Source: Margaritifera margaritifera
Lineage: Eukaryota > Mollusca > Bivalvia > Unionida > Margaritiferidae
Assembly (NCBI GenBank): GCA_029931535.1
Contig: JAQPZY010001610.1
Location: 1,178,001 to 1,242,000 of the forward strand
DNA: 64,000 bases
Direction: 5' to 3'
A program made the position numbers and the translations under genes. Numbering within the stretch: the stretch's first letter is position 1; each line of letters opens with the position of its first letter. Positions 48,551-61,639 of the stretch are shown piece by piece. The notes under the pieces are model-generated. The model ran no database searches. It was not told where the DNA came from and worked only from the letters and a program-made list of their open reading frames with translations.

Positions 48551-49560
48551 TGCAATAAAGTTTAAACTTTTTTTATTCCGACTCATCTTTTTGGGGCAAG
48601 CTTTAGAAAAAGCTAAAATTGGGATTATTTCGAGAAATAGTTTTAATGTGGTAGGTTTGTTCTGTGAGACTCTTGGGAGGATTTTACTGAAACTTCATAG
48701 GCCAGATTAGTTGGCAATGTAAATTTGAAAAAAGGTTTAACAGATTGTATGTTGATATATCTCTAGAACAAGAGGCACTGAGATCACTCACCTGACTGAC
48801 ATCTGCCTAACAGCCAAAAGCAAGAGTAGTTGACCAAGAAATCTGGGTCAGCAGAATGCTTCTGCTGAAATTTCTGCATCATTTGTACAGACTTGAAAGG
48901 TCTACATGCTAGGATGCTTTCTGTCAAATGTGATAAAATTATGTTCAGTGGTTTTTGAAAAGAAGTCATTTAATTAAAGTTTTAAAATAGCAACTGTTGA
49001 CAGATGATGGACAGAATTTCACTTTTTACTAATGGCAGCTTTATTTGATGGTGTAACGGCAGAATTTTAAAACTTTATGCCAGGATACTTTCTGTGAAAT
49101 TTGATGACATTGTTTTCAGTAGTTTATTAGAAGATTTTTTTTTAGGCTTTTCCATTTTTAGTAACAGCAACCATATCAGATGGCATATTGGCATCATTTG
49201 CACCTATCTGAAAGGCCTGTATGCCAGCATGCTCAAGGTCAAGTTTGGTTAAAATAGCAATTGCTGCCCAGTGATGTATGACATATGAAGGGAAATACCA
49301 TAAGTTCTTTTGGCTTTATGGCCAGGTGAGCTTAAAATCATTAAAAATGGGGTTTATCCTCATAATTAGAAATTTACTAATAAACTTGTTATTTCCTCAT
49401 CTGACAGATAAAACACTTTCATATGGAATTTTCACCCCAGGATTATATTATTATGCCACTGGGAAAATTCTAGTGAAAATCTACCCCCACCCATGTATAA
49501 AGTACTGTAACAGTGTCGAACATAAATGTAATATATAGAGGATATTATCTTTTCCTACTT
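48551..49560. other. Dispersed repeat fragments, no gene
   Basis: The modules 'atgctaggatgctttctgtc', 'aaatgtgataaaatt' and 'tcagtggtttttgaaaagaa' recur about three times between 48780 and 49260. Confidence 0.5.
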
Positions 49561-49561
49561 T

Positions 49562-49677
49562 AATACTGGATATATTTCATCGTGTGGTACAAAAAACGTG
49601 ATATTTTAACGAGCGGCGAAGCCAAGAGTTAAAATATATCTTTTTTTTACCACACAATGAAATATATCTGGTATTTA
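49562..49677. mobile_element. Fold-back MITE, ~50-bp arms
   Basis: The left arm (ggatatatttcatcgtgtgg ... tattttaac) and right arm (gttaaaatatat ... taccacacaatgaaatatat, then ctggtattt) are near-perfect complements around the centre GAGCGGCGAAGCCAAGA. I recognise GAGCGGCGAAGCC as the centre of a frequent bivalve palindromic element. Confidence 0.75.
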
Positions 49678-51269
49678 CACAGGAAAAGAAAATTTTCTTT
49701 TTATTACATGTATATACCAAATTTGCTCCAGAATCGAAGCTTAGAAGATTAAACTCACTCTTCAGCACAACACCCCCACCCCTTTTCGTAAATTCACCTC
49801 ACTTTCATACTGATCATATAAATATCATTGACTTAACAGAGCAGTAGTATTGGGATGACCTAATATGTCGGAGTAAATTACATTTTTGACATTTTGTAAA
49901 CTATTTGATCATATCTGACCGCAAAGCAAGTCCAATTCAGATTCCTCGAACTGCCATATTTTGTGCCCTTAATGTGAATTTTAACGCGTTCATTATAATA
50001 CATGTATTGTGAGAATCTATTCAAATAACCATAGAAAGTGTTCAACTATATCTACTTCATTTAATCATCATTAAAAAAAAATTGGCATTCATGTACATTA
50101 GTTCAGAATTACCGTTTCTCAGAGCATTTACTTATTTCTGGAAATGCATCCATGGTTCGTGACACTGAATAAAAAGTCATGTGGCATATGACCAGAATGT
50201 GCCAGTTAGGCCAAGGTATGGATATTATTAGTTTATAGCATCTCAGTGTTTTTTAAATAAAAAATAAAAAAAATTAAAAATGAATTTTTTTTCCGTTCCT
50301 TCTATATGCAGTTTGTGCACTGACATTACTGCTCGCTTGTTCTTTACCATATAAATACATGAATCCAGAGAGAGAGAGATTTAAAAATAGACACTGGTGA
50401 ATGGATACACATTTTATAATAATAGATTCAATGTCTTTTGATGTATGTTTATTATGAAATAATACTGAAACAAAAAAGTCCATAGTGAAAATATACATTT
50501 CCAGTGTACATTTTTCTTACGTTGTATAAGAACCCCACATGATTAAAACCAAATATTTATATTGGCTATCCAGTTGTAGAAAGTCCCAAAATGGGTTTTC
50601 TGTTCAAGATATATAAACAAAGTCAACATGCGATCAGCGGACCTATCTTTAGCATATAATACAAAATTCAGGGCCAAAATGTCGGACACAAATAAGGCAA
50701 TAGTGAAAATATAGATTTTCATTCTGATTTTTTAAAATTACATGAAACTACTTGTTTAAATCTCATTTTGTCTGATTTTATTTATTAAATACTTGCTGTC
50801 TCTCTTGAAGAACGCTGGTGACACAGTTGATGACATTATTATCTTGAAACAAGCGCATTAGGTCACGAGAAACATGGCGCAGGATTGAAGGACAGGAACG
50901 AAATCAGGAGGTTGGACGATAATGCATCAAAGCAGGTTTATCATTGTTGTCAAGGAAGTATGGGGAAATAACTTCATAAGACGCAAACAGCGTCAAGTCA
51001 AATTTCTTCAGAAAAAATTAATTTCCAAATTATGAAATGTAATGCAGTTTCTATTTATTTGTTCTAGCTCACAAAGTGCTCATTTTTGTTGCTGCAGGTA
51101 TAAGTTCTGTAGGGGCACACAATCAAATTTCACATGGCATGATGGGAAATCATATATTTTGACATGTGAAAATATAAGGATATATTTTTCACAAGTGAAA
51201 ATATAGGAATGAAAAAAATATGAAAATTATTTCGCTAATAAGTTTCTGTATTTCACACTTAAGTATATA

Positions 51270-51308
<39 letters not shown>

Positions 51309-52440
51309 CATACATACATACATCCATACTGATCCTATGTGTATAAAGTTAACAATATGAATATTGAACTGGCAATGAATACATATTTCCCTCTATCTTA
51401 AAGATAATCATATAAACAAATATAAACAGAAAAAAATATAGTAGAATTCTGATGGCATTATCAACCTGTAAAATCTTCTTTATCTGGAAACTTGATACAG
51501 TACATTGTTCCAATAATCTAGAAGTACAAATATAACAAGGAAGAAGTGGGTTGAGGTGAGTATGAGTGATTGTTTTTATTATAAATTATTATTATTGGAA
51601 AATTGGCTACACAATAGTATTATAAAATACATTCATTGACACAATGAAAATTTATGGAACCTAAAATGAAAGTGTAACCAACATTCATATATATATATAT
51701 ATATATATATACTAAAAATGTAAATGATAATATGCTGACATAAACATTTCTTTCCAATTGCAAGCCTAAATTTCACAATATTTGTTGGCGACACTTATTT
51801 TTTTTACATGTTCATTTGATACAATTATTCAGTACAGTCAAAGAAATAGCCTGATAAAACTTCTGATTATGTTTTTAAATAACTTTCACAAATTTGTTGA
51901 CAAATATCATGAGAAAATTGGTTTGTCGTACTTGGATAGAAACGAACAATTCAGTGAAATCTGTCCCACTGGTATGCAAATTCTAAACAAGATTGACTGA
52001 TTCGTATTATTGATAGACACAAAAAAATATATAATTCATTTGCCTGACCTTGGTATACGTTATGACACTAAAAAATCAACTAGGATTACATGTCTTTGGA
52101 GTAGTATTAATAGCCTAGCTTTGTGTATTGATCCATATCCTCACAGGTAAACCACACACTTTCAGTCTCTCAGGTAACAACAGGTGCAAAACTCACCCGA
52201 TTGAAAGAGCATTGGCAGCAGGAAGGATTAGATCAATTAGTTTAATTACATCTGCAACATTCATGTTTACAAATAATACATTAAGTTCCAGTTTTAACCT
52301 TTCTCTATATATTGTGCTGAGAGAAAGATGCAATGGATGGTTGAAACATTATTAAAATCCTGTATCTTTGTACTCTTCACAGGTATGTCAGGTAATTTTA
52401 TTGATTGATTTTCCTTAAGGTATTCATAGGAATCAGATAT
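49678..52440. other. No gene; short microsatellites
   Basis: (TA)n at 51274-51302 and 51689-51711, (CATA)n at 51303-51322. Small ORFs show no motif. Confidence 0.45.
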
Positions 52441-53067
52441 TTGTTACTTACTACTATCACAGCATACTGAGTTAGTGGGCTGCTATCTTTGTTACTTACT
52501 ACTATCACAGCATACTGAGTTAGTGGGCTGCTATCTTTGTTACTTACTACTATCACAGCATACTGAGTTAGTGGGCTGCTATCTTTGTTACTTACTACTA
52601 TCACAGCATACTGAGTTAGTGGGCTGCTATCTTTGTTACTTACTACTATCACAGCATACTGAGTTAGTGGGCTGCTATCTTTGTTACTTACTACTATCAC
52701 AGCATACTGAGTTAGTGGGCTGCTATCTTTGTTACTTACTACTATCACAGCATACTGAGTTAGTGGGCTGCTATCTTTGTTACTAACTACTATCACAGCA
52801 TACTGAGTTAGTGGGCTGCTATCTCTGTTACTTACTACTATCACAGCATACTGAGTTAGTGGGCTGCTATCTTTGTTACTTACTACTATCACAGCATACT
52901 GAGTTAGTGGGCTGCTATCTTTGTTACTTACTACTATCACAGCATACTGAGTTAGTGGGCTGCTATCTTTGTTACTAACTACTATCACAGCATACTGAGT
53001 TAGTGGGCTGCTATCTTTGTTACTTACTACTATCACAGCATACTGAGTTAGTGGGCTGCTATCTTTG
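52441..53067. repeat. 48-bp minisatellite, 13 near-identical units
   Basis: The unit is 'ttgttacttactactatcac', 'agcatactgagttagtgggc', 'tgctatct'. Only a few single-base differences are seen across 13 units, so this is the youngest-looking array in the window. A 212-codon minus-strand frame (IVVSNKDSSPLTQYAV per unit) is open through the array. It has no upstream exon features and is treated as an artefact. In gene orientation each unit holds a consensus-like GTAAGT. Confidence 0.96.
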
Positions 53068-54065
53068 TTTACTATATCCCATTATATAATGTGATTCATT
53101 CAAGGGCTACCTAAACACTAAAAGTGTAAATTTGACAAACATTGTATTTGAATGATTTTCAAATACACATCTTTCTTCCACTGTGCTGACCTAGAAAGTA
53201 ATATAAAATTTAAAGTCAGCTAAAATGTATTTTCTGTTAAATAATCTCACTCCTCAATTAACTCTAAATGGTGAAAATGGTGACCTTACAGTACATGTAT
53301 AATTAAAAGATCATAATAACTGCATATATTTTAACACAAATTTCAATAAAATTATGTGCACAACAAGAACTACAATAATAATAATTTTTCTTCTTCTTCT
53401 TCTTCATATTATTATTATTATTATTATTAATTATTATTATTATTATAATCCACTCAAACTTGAAAGAAAACTGCTTAAACTTGGGAGACCATCTGTCATA
53501 TAAGTCCAGGCCCCAGTTACACTAAAAAAACTCAAATTATCTTCCTTGGGATATTTAAATATATTTCTTGTCACATGGTTTGCAACAATGAAGTTTTCAC
53601 GAAATATTCAGCAAGCAGCAAGGATGAAAATACTTTTGTAATATCTGGAATTCTTTTGACAATAGTCTAATGTTATCTCCAAGGAAACTTTGTGATTTTC
53701 GTTTATTTGAGGAATTCCTCAACTATTTTTTCAAAAATAAAATGATTTTTTCACACCTACAATTTGTAAAAACTCGTGAAGTTATTTTCAATCATCACTA
53801 CTCCATCTACTGCGTACAAAAATTCCAATCTCCTCAAAGAGAGATAATGTAGAAATTTTTAAAATGTTCATGAAACCTGAGCCTTAGTCTCAACACATGT
53901 ATCTATTTTGAATAAAATCTTATGACCTTTATAAAGAGACAACTTGTTCCCAAAAAAATTTTTTAGTTGACAGAAGGGGTGGTCTCTCTAGAAATGTTCA
54001 CTTTAATTAATCACCAAGAATACACCATGATTGCATAACACTCCAATTAAACTATTGAAGTATTG
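53068..54065. other. No gene; (CTT)n/(ATT)n microsatellite
   Basis: 53388-53446 holds a compound (TTC)n then (ATT)n. Small ORFs such as 53670-53852 have no motif. Confidence 0.5.
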
Positions 54066-54440
54066 TGCATTGGGAGTACATGGATGTTTTCTGAGTGTGG
54101 AGGAGTACAAGTGTGACTGGTAGAACACAAATGCTACATGTATGTTTTCTGAGTGTTAAGGATTACAAGCATGGCTGGCACAACACAAGTGCTACATTGT
54201 ATGTTTTGTGTTGAGGAGTACAAATGTGACTGGCAGAACACAAATGCTACATGGATGTTTTCTGAGTGTTAAGGATTACAAGCATGGCTGGCACAACACA
54301 AGTGCTACATTGTATGTTTTGTGTTGAGAAGTACAAGTTAGACTGGCAGAACACAAATGCTACATTGTATGTTTTCTGAGTATTGAGGTTTTTAATCATG
54401 GCTGGCACAACACAAGTGCAACATTTACATTTTATTTCAT
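54066..54440. repeat. Degenerate ~60-bp tandem repeat beside exon 1
   Basis: Units with 'catggctggcacaacacaag', 'tgctacattgtatgtttt' and 'tgagtgttgaggattacaag' occur about six times, in two alternating forms. The array ends at the donor of whirlin exon 1 but does not contain exon sequence. Confidence 0.85.
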
Positions 54441-54442
54441 AC

Positions 54443-55162
54443 CTTTGCAGCATCCTCATGTGTGATTCTGTCAAACGAAATGTCATTGACCTCCAGCAAA
54501 AGATCTCCAACTTGGAGTCCGTGAATTTCTGCAAGCCCTCCTTTGTCTACCAGAGAAACATATATTCCCACTCCAAACTCAGCACCTCCACGAATACTGA
54601 AACCATACCCAGCATCTGGGTCTTTTGGATGCTTGATCTGAATTCTTCTAACCTCATTTCTTCTAGGTTTGAATGTTGACTTTAATGATTTTGATGACTT
54701 TGCTGATTTCAGTGACTTCTGAAGACTGTTATTGTCTACAGGAGCTGCACTTTGTTGTGATGATATTTTATCATGAGGTGGGATCTGATCAAGAGTTTGT
54801 ACAAAGTCAGGCATCTTGGAAACTTTTGGACTGCCAAATTTTCTTGAGATCTTGACAGGAAATGTTGAGTATTTCTTAGCACCTTTGGTTGTGAACTGAT
54901 CAAACACCTCAATTTCAGACTTTGGGATGACTTTCCGAACTAAAGGCAGGAGCTGCTTCTTTGCTGGGGTGTTCAAAATTCCTTTCAAGGCCTTGATATA
55001 TTGGACAATATCTCTGTTCACATGGTACTGATTCAATACCTGGACAAATTCTCTTTTCTCGTTGACATCCAGGTTCATGTTAAGTGCTTCTTGGAGCCTC
55101 CTAACATTGACTGACATGGTTTTGAACCGTGACTTTCCACTTGGCTCCCGAAACAGAGACAT
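54443..55162 (-). CDS. WHRN: Whirlin exon 1 (start codon, HN domain 1, most of PDZ1)
   Basis: 240 codons from ATG at 55162. An in-frame TAG lies 12 nt upstream, so this is the first possible Met of the frame, and position -3 is a purine. Residues about 17-95 form the first harmonin-N-like helical domain (VNVRRLQEALNMNLDVNEKR onward, through LLPLVRKVIP and VFDQF). Residues 96-165 are a basic, Ser/Lys-rich linker. PDZ1 starts near residue 169, with carboxylate-binding loop GYGFSIRGG (185-193), then GIYVSLVDKGG and GLQVGDLLLEVND, and is cut at HEDAAK (240) by the donor AAAG|GTATGA. The exon ends in phase 0. A 5' splice neighbour, exon 2 at 40982, completes PDZ1. The loop has Tyr-Gly-Phe where the classical motif is Gly-Leu-Gly-Phe. 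The ~60-bp repeat array at 54066-54440 starts at the intron border. Confidence 0.96.
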
Positions 55163-55246
55163 GCTGTAGCTCTATCTACTTGCACACCTGAGTTGACCAA
55201 GTTTTTCAAATTTGCTGGAATGTTAAAGGCAGTCTCCTATTTCCCT
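55163..55246 (-). other. WHRN: 5' UTR part of whirlin exon 1 with 3' splice site
   Basis: Upstream of the start codon the minus strand reads a pyrimidine-rich tract, ttctacttttgcag, and then AGGGAAATAGG. This is a good 3' splice site with its AG at 55247-55248. The coding exon therefore carries about 84 nt of 5' UTR, and at least one non-coding exon is expected at higher coordinates. I did not find that exon or a promoter between 55.3 and 64 kb. Confidence 0.65.
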
Positions 55247-55974
55247 CTGCAAAAGTAGAAATTTAAACAGTAGTAAAGTGGACCTGAGAAATACAGGTCT
55301 TGACCAAAACAGTCTTACTGCCCAGTACTAGCCATTCCTTTCTGTCCCAATTATTTTACATGTAGTTAATTGAAAGTAACTTAATGTAAATATCGTCTAA
55401 AACTTATGGTCTAATACATGTACATTGTTTTCAAGTGTCTCTGGACTTTTTGTTTTAGGTGGTTGGGTTAGAATTATTATGTGTTTAATATTCATGCTTT
55501 GTGACTATGTAGTTCTGGGTTTGATCCCGACACTCATAAAGATCATACAGTAGGTTATCAATCTATGATAAGTAATGTTCCCAAAGTACTTCACCAGTTT
55601 GCTTCAATTTGAAATCAAAGTATTTCACCAACTATGCCTTAAAGAATACTTATTATTAAGTACACCAGACTTAATACAGCTATTGAACACTGGAAGTAAA
55701 ATCAGTTAAATAATTAACTTCTGGTAACAAAAGAGTCAGTCACAAGTTTTGATCAAAGAAATAAATAAATATGACGAAATTAAGGTATTCAGGCATAAAA
55801 AGCTAGTTAAATTGTTATGTTTTATTCTATACTGCCGAAACTGAAACAGTACAAGTGTCATTTTAGACCTGCCACTCCATCAGTTGATTGGTGTAAAACA
55901 AAATAAATGTTAGAAAGAAGAACATAAGGACTAATAAATACTGTATTCTATTTAGTCTCAAGGTAACATTCTTT
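55247..55974. other. Upstream intron sequence, nothing recognised
   Basis: This follows the 3' splice site of exon 1 on the 5' side of the gene. No further exon could be supported. Confidence 0.4.
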
Positions 55975-56567
55975 CTATCATTATGCCCATGCTTTAACAA
56001 TGTGAAATTGTATATCATTATGCCCATGCTTTGACAATGGGATATTGTATATCATTATGCCCATGCTTTTACAATGGGATATTGTATATCATTATGCCCA
56101 TGCTTTAACAATGGGATATTGTATATCATTATGCCCATGCTTTGACAATGGGATATAGTATATCATTATGCCCATGCTTTGACAATGGGATATTGTATAT
56201 CATTATGCCCATGCTTTAACAATGGGATATTGTATATCATTATGCCCATGCTTTGACAATGGGATATTGTATATCATTATGCCCATGCTTTGACAATGGG
56301 ATATTGTATATCATTATGCCCATGCTTTAACAATGGGATATTGTATATCATTATGCCCATGCTTTGACAATGGGATATTGTATATCATTATGCCCATGCT
56401 TTGACAATGGGATATTGTATATCATTATGCCCATGCTTTGACAATGGGATATTGTATATCATTATGCCCATGCTTTAACAATGGGATATTGTATATCATT
56501 ATGCCCATGCTTTAACAATAGGATATTGTATATCATTATGCCCATGCTTTAACAATGGAATATTGTG
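55975..56567. repeat. 37-bp minisatellite with internal hairpin, 16 units
   Basis: The unit is 'ttatgcccatgctttgacaa' and 'tgggatattgtatatca'. Each unit contains CCCAT ... ATGGG complementary arms around a 9-nt loop. Only ttga/ttaa and rare other changes vary. A related duplicate (gatacccatagggcgcataa, twice) follows at 56665-56730. Confidence 0.95.
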
Positions 56568-56730
56568 ATACCCTCTGTCTGTCCCTCATTTAGTGTTCAT
56601 TGTAGACTGTACAAATGCACCAGTGACCCTCATTTTTCATCTCCAGCACAAGAAAGTGGCCTCTATGATACCCATAGGGCGCATAATTGGTGCCAATGAT
56701 ACCCATAGGGCGCATAATGGGCATCAGAAA

Positions 56731-58265
56731 ATAAAGGTAAAATATCATTACAGTTGATTTTAGGAACTCAAATCCTGATAAGGATGGCTCACAGCAAGGC
56801 AACCTGATAATGATAGTATTTCAATTTTCTTGAATAAACAATAGGTAATGATATATAATCTCATCTGGTGCCCAAGCCAATCAAAATCAATAAGACATTT
56901 ATGGTAGCCAATGAAATTGATCATCTTACACTTCTTTGGCAATGATTGAATTCTATTCAGTAAGCATGGTATGTGCTCTATTCAGTCAGTCTAAAATCAA
57001 CAGTACTGATCTTTAATGGGGGGGGGGGGCGGCTTTTTCAGGATGCCCTAAGAGCACCATATAGGGAACTTTCTTCTGAAGTATGTCACTTTCTGAGAGA
57101 AAAAATGTCATGTTTAGAGAGAAAAAATTAAGTCAATAAGCGCTGTAAGTGTAACTTAAAGATAATCTATGGAGATCTAGTAAAATATACATTTAAAAAA
57201 GCAACTGACTATTGTGACCCTGATCTTGACCTTTGACCTCCAACTTCTTAGAGATATTCTATGCCCAGCAGAAAAATTATGTGCAATATCAGATGATGAT
57301 TCAACCATAGAAACAGAAAATACAGCCATTCAAAAAACTTTATCACTGAGCAAAATTAAAATAACTACCCCTTTCTCTGTGACATTAACTGTTGACTTTA
57401 CTGCCGTGTAATCAATTGGGATATTCACAATCTCCTGGTTCAGTAGTCGGAAAATTCACACACACCTGTGGATGGTATAGTCAACTCCTTTGAAATGAAG
57501 TATAGGAAATGTTTCCCTTTACTGTTCTACGTAGATTGTACTTAATTGAAGTAAATTTCAAGCATCTAATGCATTGCAAGTGCATTTATCACACATAATC
57601 CTCCAGTACTTACCCCTAAAAGGCATTCACACCAAAAAACATGTATATAAGTCAGTATGAAAATTTCCATCTAAATATCTGTCTTAGCATATACACAGTA
57701 TTTGATGCTTTCAATTTACTTTAACCAAGTACAATGTACTACGAACAGAAAAGGGAAACAACTCATACAATTCAATTCAAATAAATTGACTATCCTGTCC
57801 CCAAGTCCCTGCGGGTAGTATTTGGCAAGATACACAGGAAAATAAATTGAAATCACTATTACATGTTACAAATGAAAGGCTAAATGAAAAGGAAAGAAAT
57901 ATTTTTCACTATCCTTGGAGGATCATCTAACAGATGTATCTAGTGCAGTAAAAGAAAGAAAGAAAGAAAGGAAGATTTCAAAGTACCATCTTTTCATCAA
58001 CATAATCTGTTTCTAAATTCAAAAGATACTGTCATGTAATCTATTCAAGACCCCAGTGTATAAATCAATAATTTCTATGGCAAAATGAAGATTTCAGCTC
58101 TGGTACACTACTGAGAATTACCTGATTATTTTCATTAGGTCTTGCTTTAAGACTCAATAAAAATAATCCAATTGATCTCAGTCGAGACTATGGTAACATT
58201 GATCTCTACTAGAGAGTTCTAGACTATAAACTGGACTATTTTTCCCACAATCATATTTATACAAC
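56731..58265. other. No gene; one TGACCTTTGACC family fragment
   Basis: 57205-57420 carries 'tgatcttgacctttgacctc', 'tctgtgacattaactgttga' and similar text of the dispersed family. A (G)n run is at 57018-57027. Otherwise unrecognised. Confidence 0.45.
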
Positions 58266-58510
58266 AAGTCATTTTGCCCCTGTCGCTCGGTGGTTAGTAT
58301 GCCAGACTTGCAAGCCAAACGTAGCATGTTCAAATCCCGCCTTGCTCAACCCAGGTCAGCTGCAGTGGTGTGTCTCTGGGCAAGACACCTGATTCCCATT
58401 GCCATGGCACTATATACCCTTGCACGTTTCGATGTGTTGTTAAACACACTTTTTTTCACAAAAATTGCATGTTGTAAAGTTTTATTTAGCTGTAAATATA
58501 AATAAAAAAT
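58266..58510 (+). mobile_element. tRNA-derived SINE, second copy
   Basis: The A-box-like TCGCTCGGTGG (58282-58292) and B-box-like GTTCAAATCCC (about 58328-58338) are followed by body GTGTGTCTCTGGGCAAGACA. This matches the body of the SINE at 21406. The 3' end is AT-rich (tgtaaatataaataaaaaat). Confidence 0.8.
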
Positions 58511-59740
58511 ACATGTACCATAATTTTTTCACACTGCACCTGTTCCTTTTTATTGTGTGATTTAGTTTTGCAATTATTTTGCTCAGTTCTGGACAATGTA
58601 ATTGATTTCAGCATTGATGGACAACATGTCTATGGTTGAATTAAATTAAATATTTTCACTACCATCTCCAGCAACCAACTCTAAGAAGGTCTATTCAAAT
58701 TGTAAACTACTTCTTATGTGTATTATAAATTACAAGACATGGGAACAAGTCTAAAACCCCTTTAAAATACACCTTTTCTGTTTAAATAATGAATAGGATG
58801 CAAAACAATTAGGTACTCAATGACCAGGTGTGAACCACAGGATCCTAATGTTTTGATAGAATTTACAACCTTTTCTCGATCATAGAAACATTTATAATTT
58901 ATTATATACAGGTAACAATTTTTAAAAATAATTTCAACTCAAATATCAACCTCCGGCGGGTGAACTAGTACAATTATATTAGACTTTGCATTACAAACTT
59001 TCAATATTTATCTTTTTTTAAATCCTAATATCATAATTTTTACTTTCTGGAGGAATGTGTATACACATCCATAAACTATAGTCAGCTTTGAATCCATTAT
59101 GAATTGTACCTCACCTTCAATCTCTTAAGATATTTACCTGATACAATTACAATCTACCTGAAAATTATTCAATCCGTTTATAGTTTAGAAATTCCACTCC
59201 ATACCTTCCTCCATCTGTACAAACATTTGAGTGCAACATTAAATCCTTAATGCTTGTTTTAGAAGATGGAGCAGCCTAATGTACATGACGAGCTGTTAAG
59301 GTGTGCCACTAACTCTCATGCAGGAAAAAAAAATAAGCACATGTACATATATGGTGAATCATAAAAATGTCCTGTAAGTGGGGTATACATTTTTTTGTGT
59401 CCTTGTTTTGTTATATGCCAAACATTCCACAAAAATGCAATCTGAACGAAAATGTCTTTACCCTAAAATTGTGTTTCATTCATACTTCGATGGTATTTAG
59501 CTTGACAGCAAATTGACTAACATTTAAAAAGAATATGTAATGTAGACATTATTATTATTATTATTGCAATACTACAAAATAATTCCTAAACAAGAGTCCC
59601 TCCAATGGACTAATGCTCAAGTGTTGAAAGAACTGACAAGCATTTAAGATAAGACCATTTCTTCTTTTTAACTGTTGGGTATTGAAACCATCTCTAATAT
59701 TCTTCAGAGATAAGATTTTCAAATTAGCTGCTGCATTGGA
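58511..59740. other. No gene seen
   Basis: AT-rich sequence without recognised structure. Confidence 0.4.
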
Positions 59741-60720
59741 CATATTTTAGGTCATATTGGCACCATTTTCATTTAGGAAGAAAAATAGACATCATTAAAA
59801 GTTTTCTGGTGAAAACCCAATGTCAATATGACCATCCAATATGGGGGAGTAGAGACAGCAAGATTTTCTAGTCAGCCATTGTGGCAGCCATACTCGATAC
59901 ACAATTGGCACCATTGTTTCATTGAGGACCAAATATTTATCATAAGAAGTCTATGGGTGCAAAACCCTGTGTTAAGATAGCTATCCATTTTGGAGGTGTT
60001 GAGATAACACTATTTTCAAGATGGCCACCATGGTGGCCATATTGAGGGTCAGTTTTCATCAGTTTCATTTAGAACCATCTAGAGATAACAACTCTGATGA
60101 AAGCCTCATGTCAAAATGACTTTCTATTTAATAGGAGTAGCAACAACAAGACTGTCAAATGGACACCACAATTACCATACTGGATGTCAGATCAGCACCA
60201 TTTTCATTTAGGACCAACAAGACATTGTAAGAACTTAGAAATCTTCTGGTGAAAACCCCATGTTTATATGACTTTCTGTTTGTGAGGAATAACAATAACA
60301 AGATTTTTAAGATGGTTGCCATATTGGATATCAGATTTACACCATTTCATTTAGGACCAACCAGATATCATAAAATGTCTTTTGGTGAATGCACAATGTT
60401 GATATGACCAGCCTTCTTGGAGAAATATCCATAATAAGACTTTCAAGATGGCCATTGTGGCAGCCATATTGGAGATCAAATCAGCAACAGTTTCATTCAC
60501 AACCAACTAGACATCATAAGAAGTCTTTTAGTGACAAGCCCATGCTGGTATTACCATTACTTCAGGAGAAATAGTGAAATGATTTTCAAGCTGGCCATTG
60601 TGGCAGCCATATTGGCTGTCTGAGCAGCAGCATTTTCATTTATGACCAACGAGATATCAAAAGAAGCACCATTTTCATTTGCGACAACTAGACCATGGGA
60701 TGAATGAATATGTGTGTAAA
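59741..60720. repeat. Degenerate ~143-bp repeat, about 7 units
   Basis: The modules 'ttttcaagatggccattgtg', 'gcagccatattgg', 'ggtcagatcagcaccatttt', 'catttaggaccaactagaca' and 'tcataagaagtcttctggtg' recur in fixed order. The motif AAGATGGCC in several units matches the YY1-type core. Confidence 0.75.
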
Positions 60721-61639
60721 GTGTAATGGCAATCCTTCACGTAGTTTAGAAGGAGTGGCAATAACAAACTCCATATCGCAGCTCCCCACCCCCCTCCTTA
60801 CAGTCAAATACACTGTATATACTATGCAAATACCTACCCCTATCCCTACGGCTCAGCATGTACATTAGGCTGATCCATCTCCTAAAAATAGCATGCATTT
60901 AACATTAACATCGTTTACAACTAAAATTCTCCATATTACAAAAGTTTTGTGCCTACGGAGCAGGGAGCAGGGTGTACTTTGAAATTTTGTAAGTTATGAA
61001 GGTATTCAATTATTCTTAGCCAGACTGTAATTGTGACAGGTAAATACTTTTGAAGCTAGAAGTTCAAGTACGATTCATAATGGATAGGACGCTGATTATA
61101 GTAAATGTAAATATCATAATGAAAAATATTACACTATGAAATCAATGGATGGTATTTTATAGGACTTGGCGAACATCATGTTCCCGAGCTATACCTTTCG
61201 GGACCAATCATTTAAATAGAGAAGGTCTGGTCTACAGAATGTATATAAATTTTTCTCTAACATAACGCGACATAGTTAAATGGTGAATCTGAATCGTAAA
61301 TCCGTGAATGCAGTATTGCAAATTCACATACATAGCTACAGGTGGGCCTCATGTGCCAACAAAAATACACCCACTAGATAGATTCGAAAAGTCTCCTCTC
61401 ATCTCTTACCTTGCAAGTTTGTTTTCATTCCGAGTGTGTATAGCAAAAATGAAATCATTGTACTCCATCCCAAACCTGTATAAACACGAAACTGGTGTCC
61501 TAATCTTCTTTCTCCATGAAGTTTGTAAATAATACATGAGATTCCGTTCGATTTTTGCGCACTGATCCCGCGCAATTAGTCCAAACAAGTTTAGCTTTTA
61601 CAAAAAGTTAATATCCAACAATGACCTGTCTCCGTAACA
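60721..61639. other. No gene seen
   Basis: Somewhat less AT-rich than average. The promoter or first exon of whirlin could lie here or to the right, but nothing specific supports that. Confidence 0.35.

Noticed and set aside
54066..54440. A second exon-seeded array next to exon 1
   Set aside because: The array reaches the intron border, but its units contain no exon 1 sequence or donor, unlike the one at exon 6.
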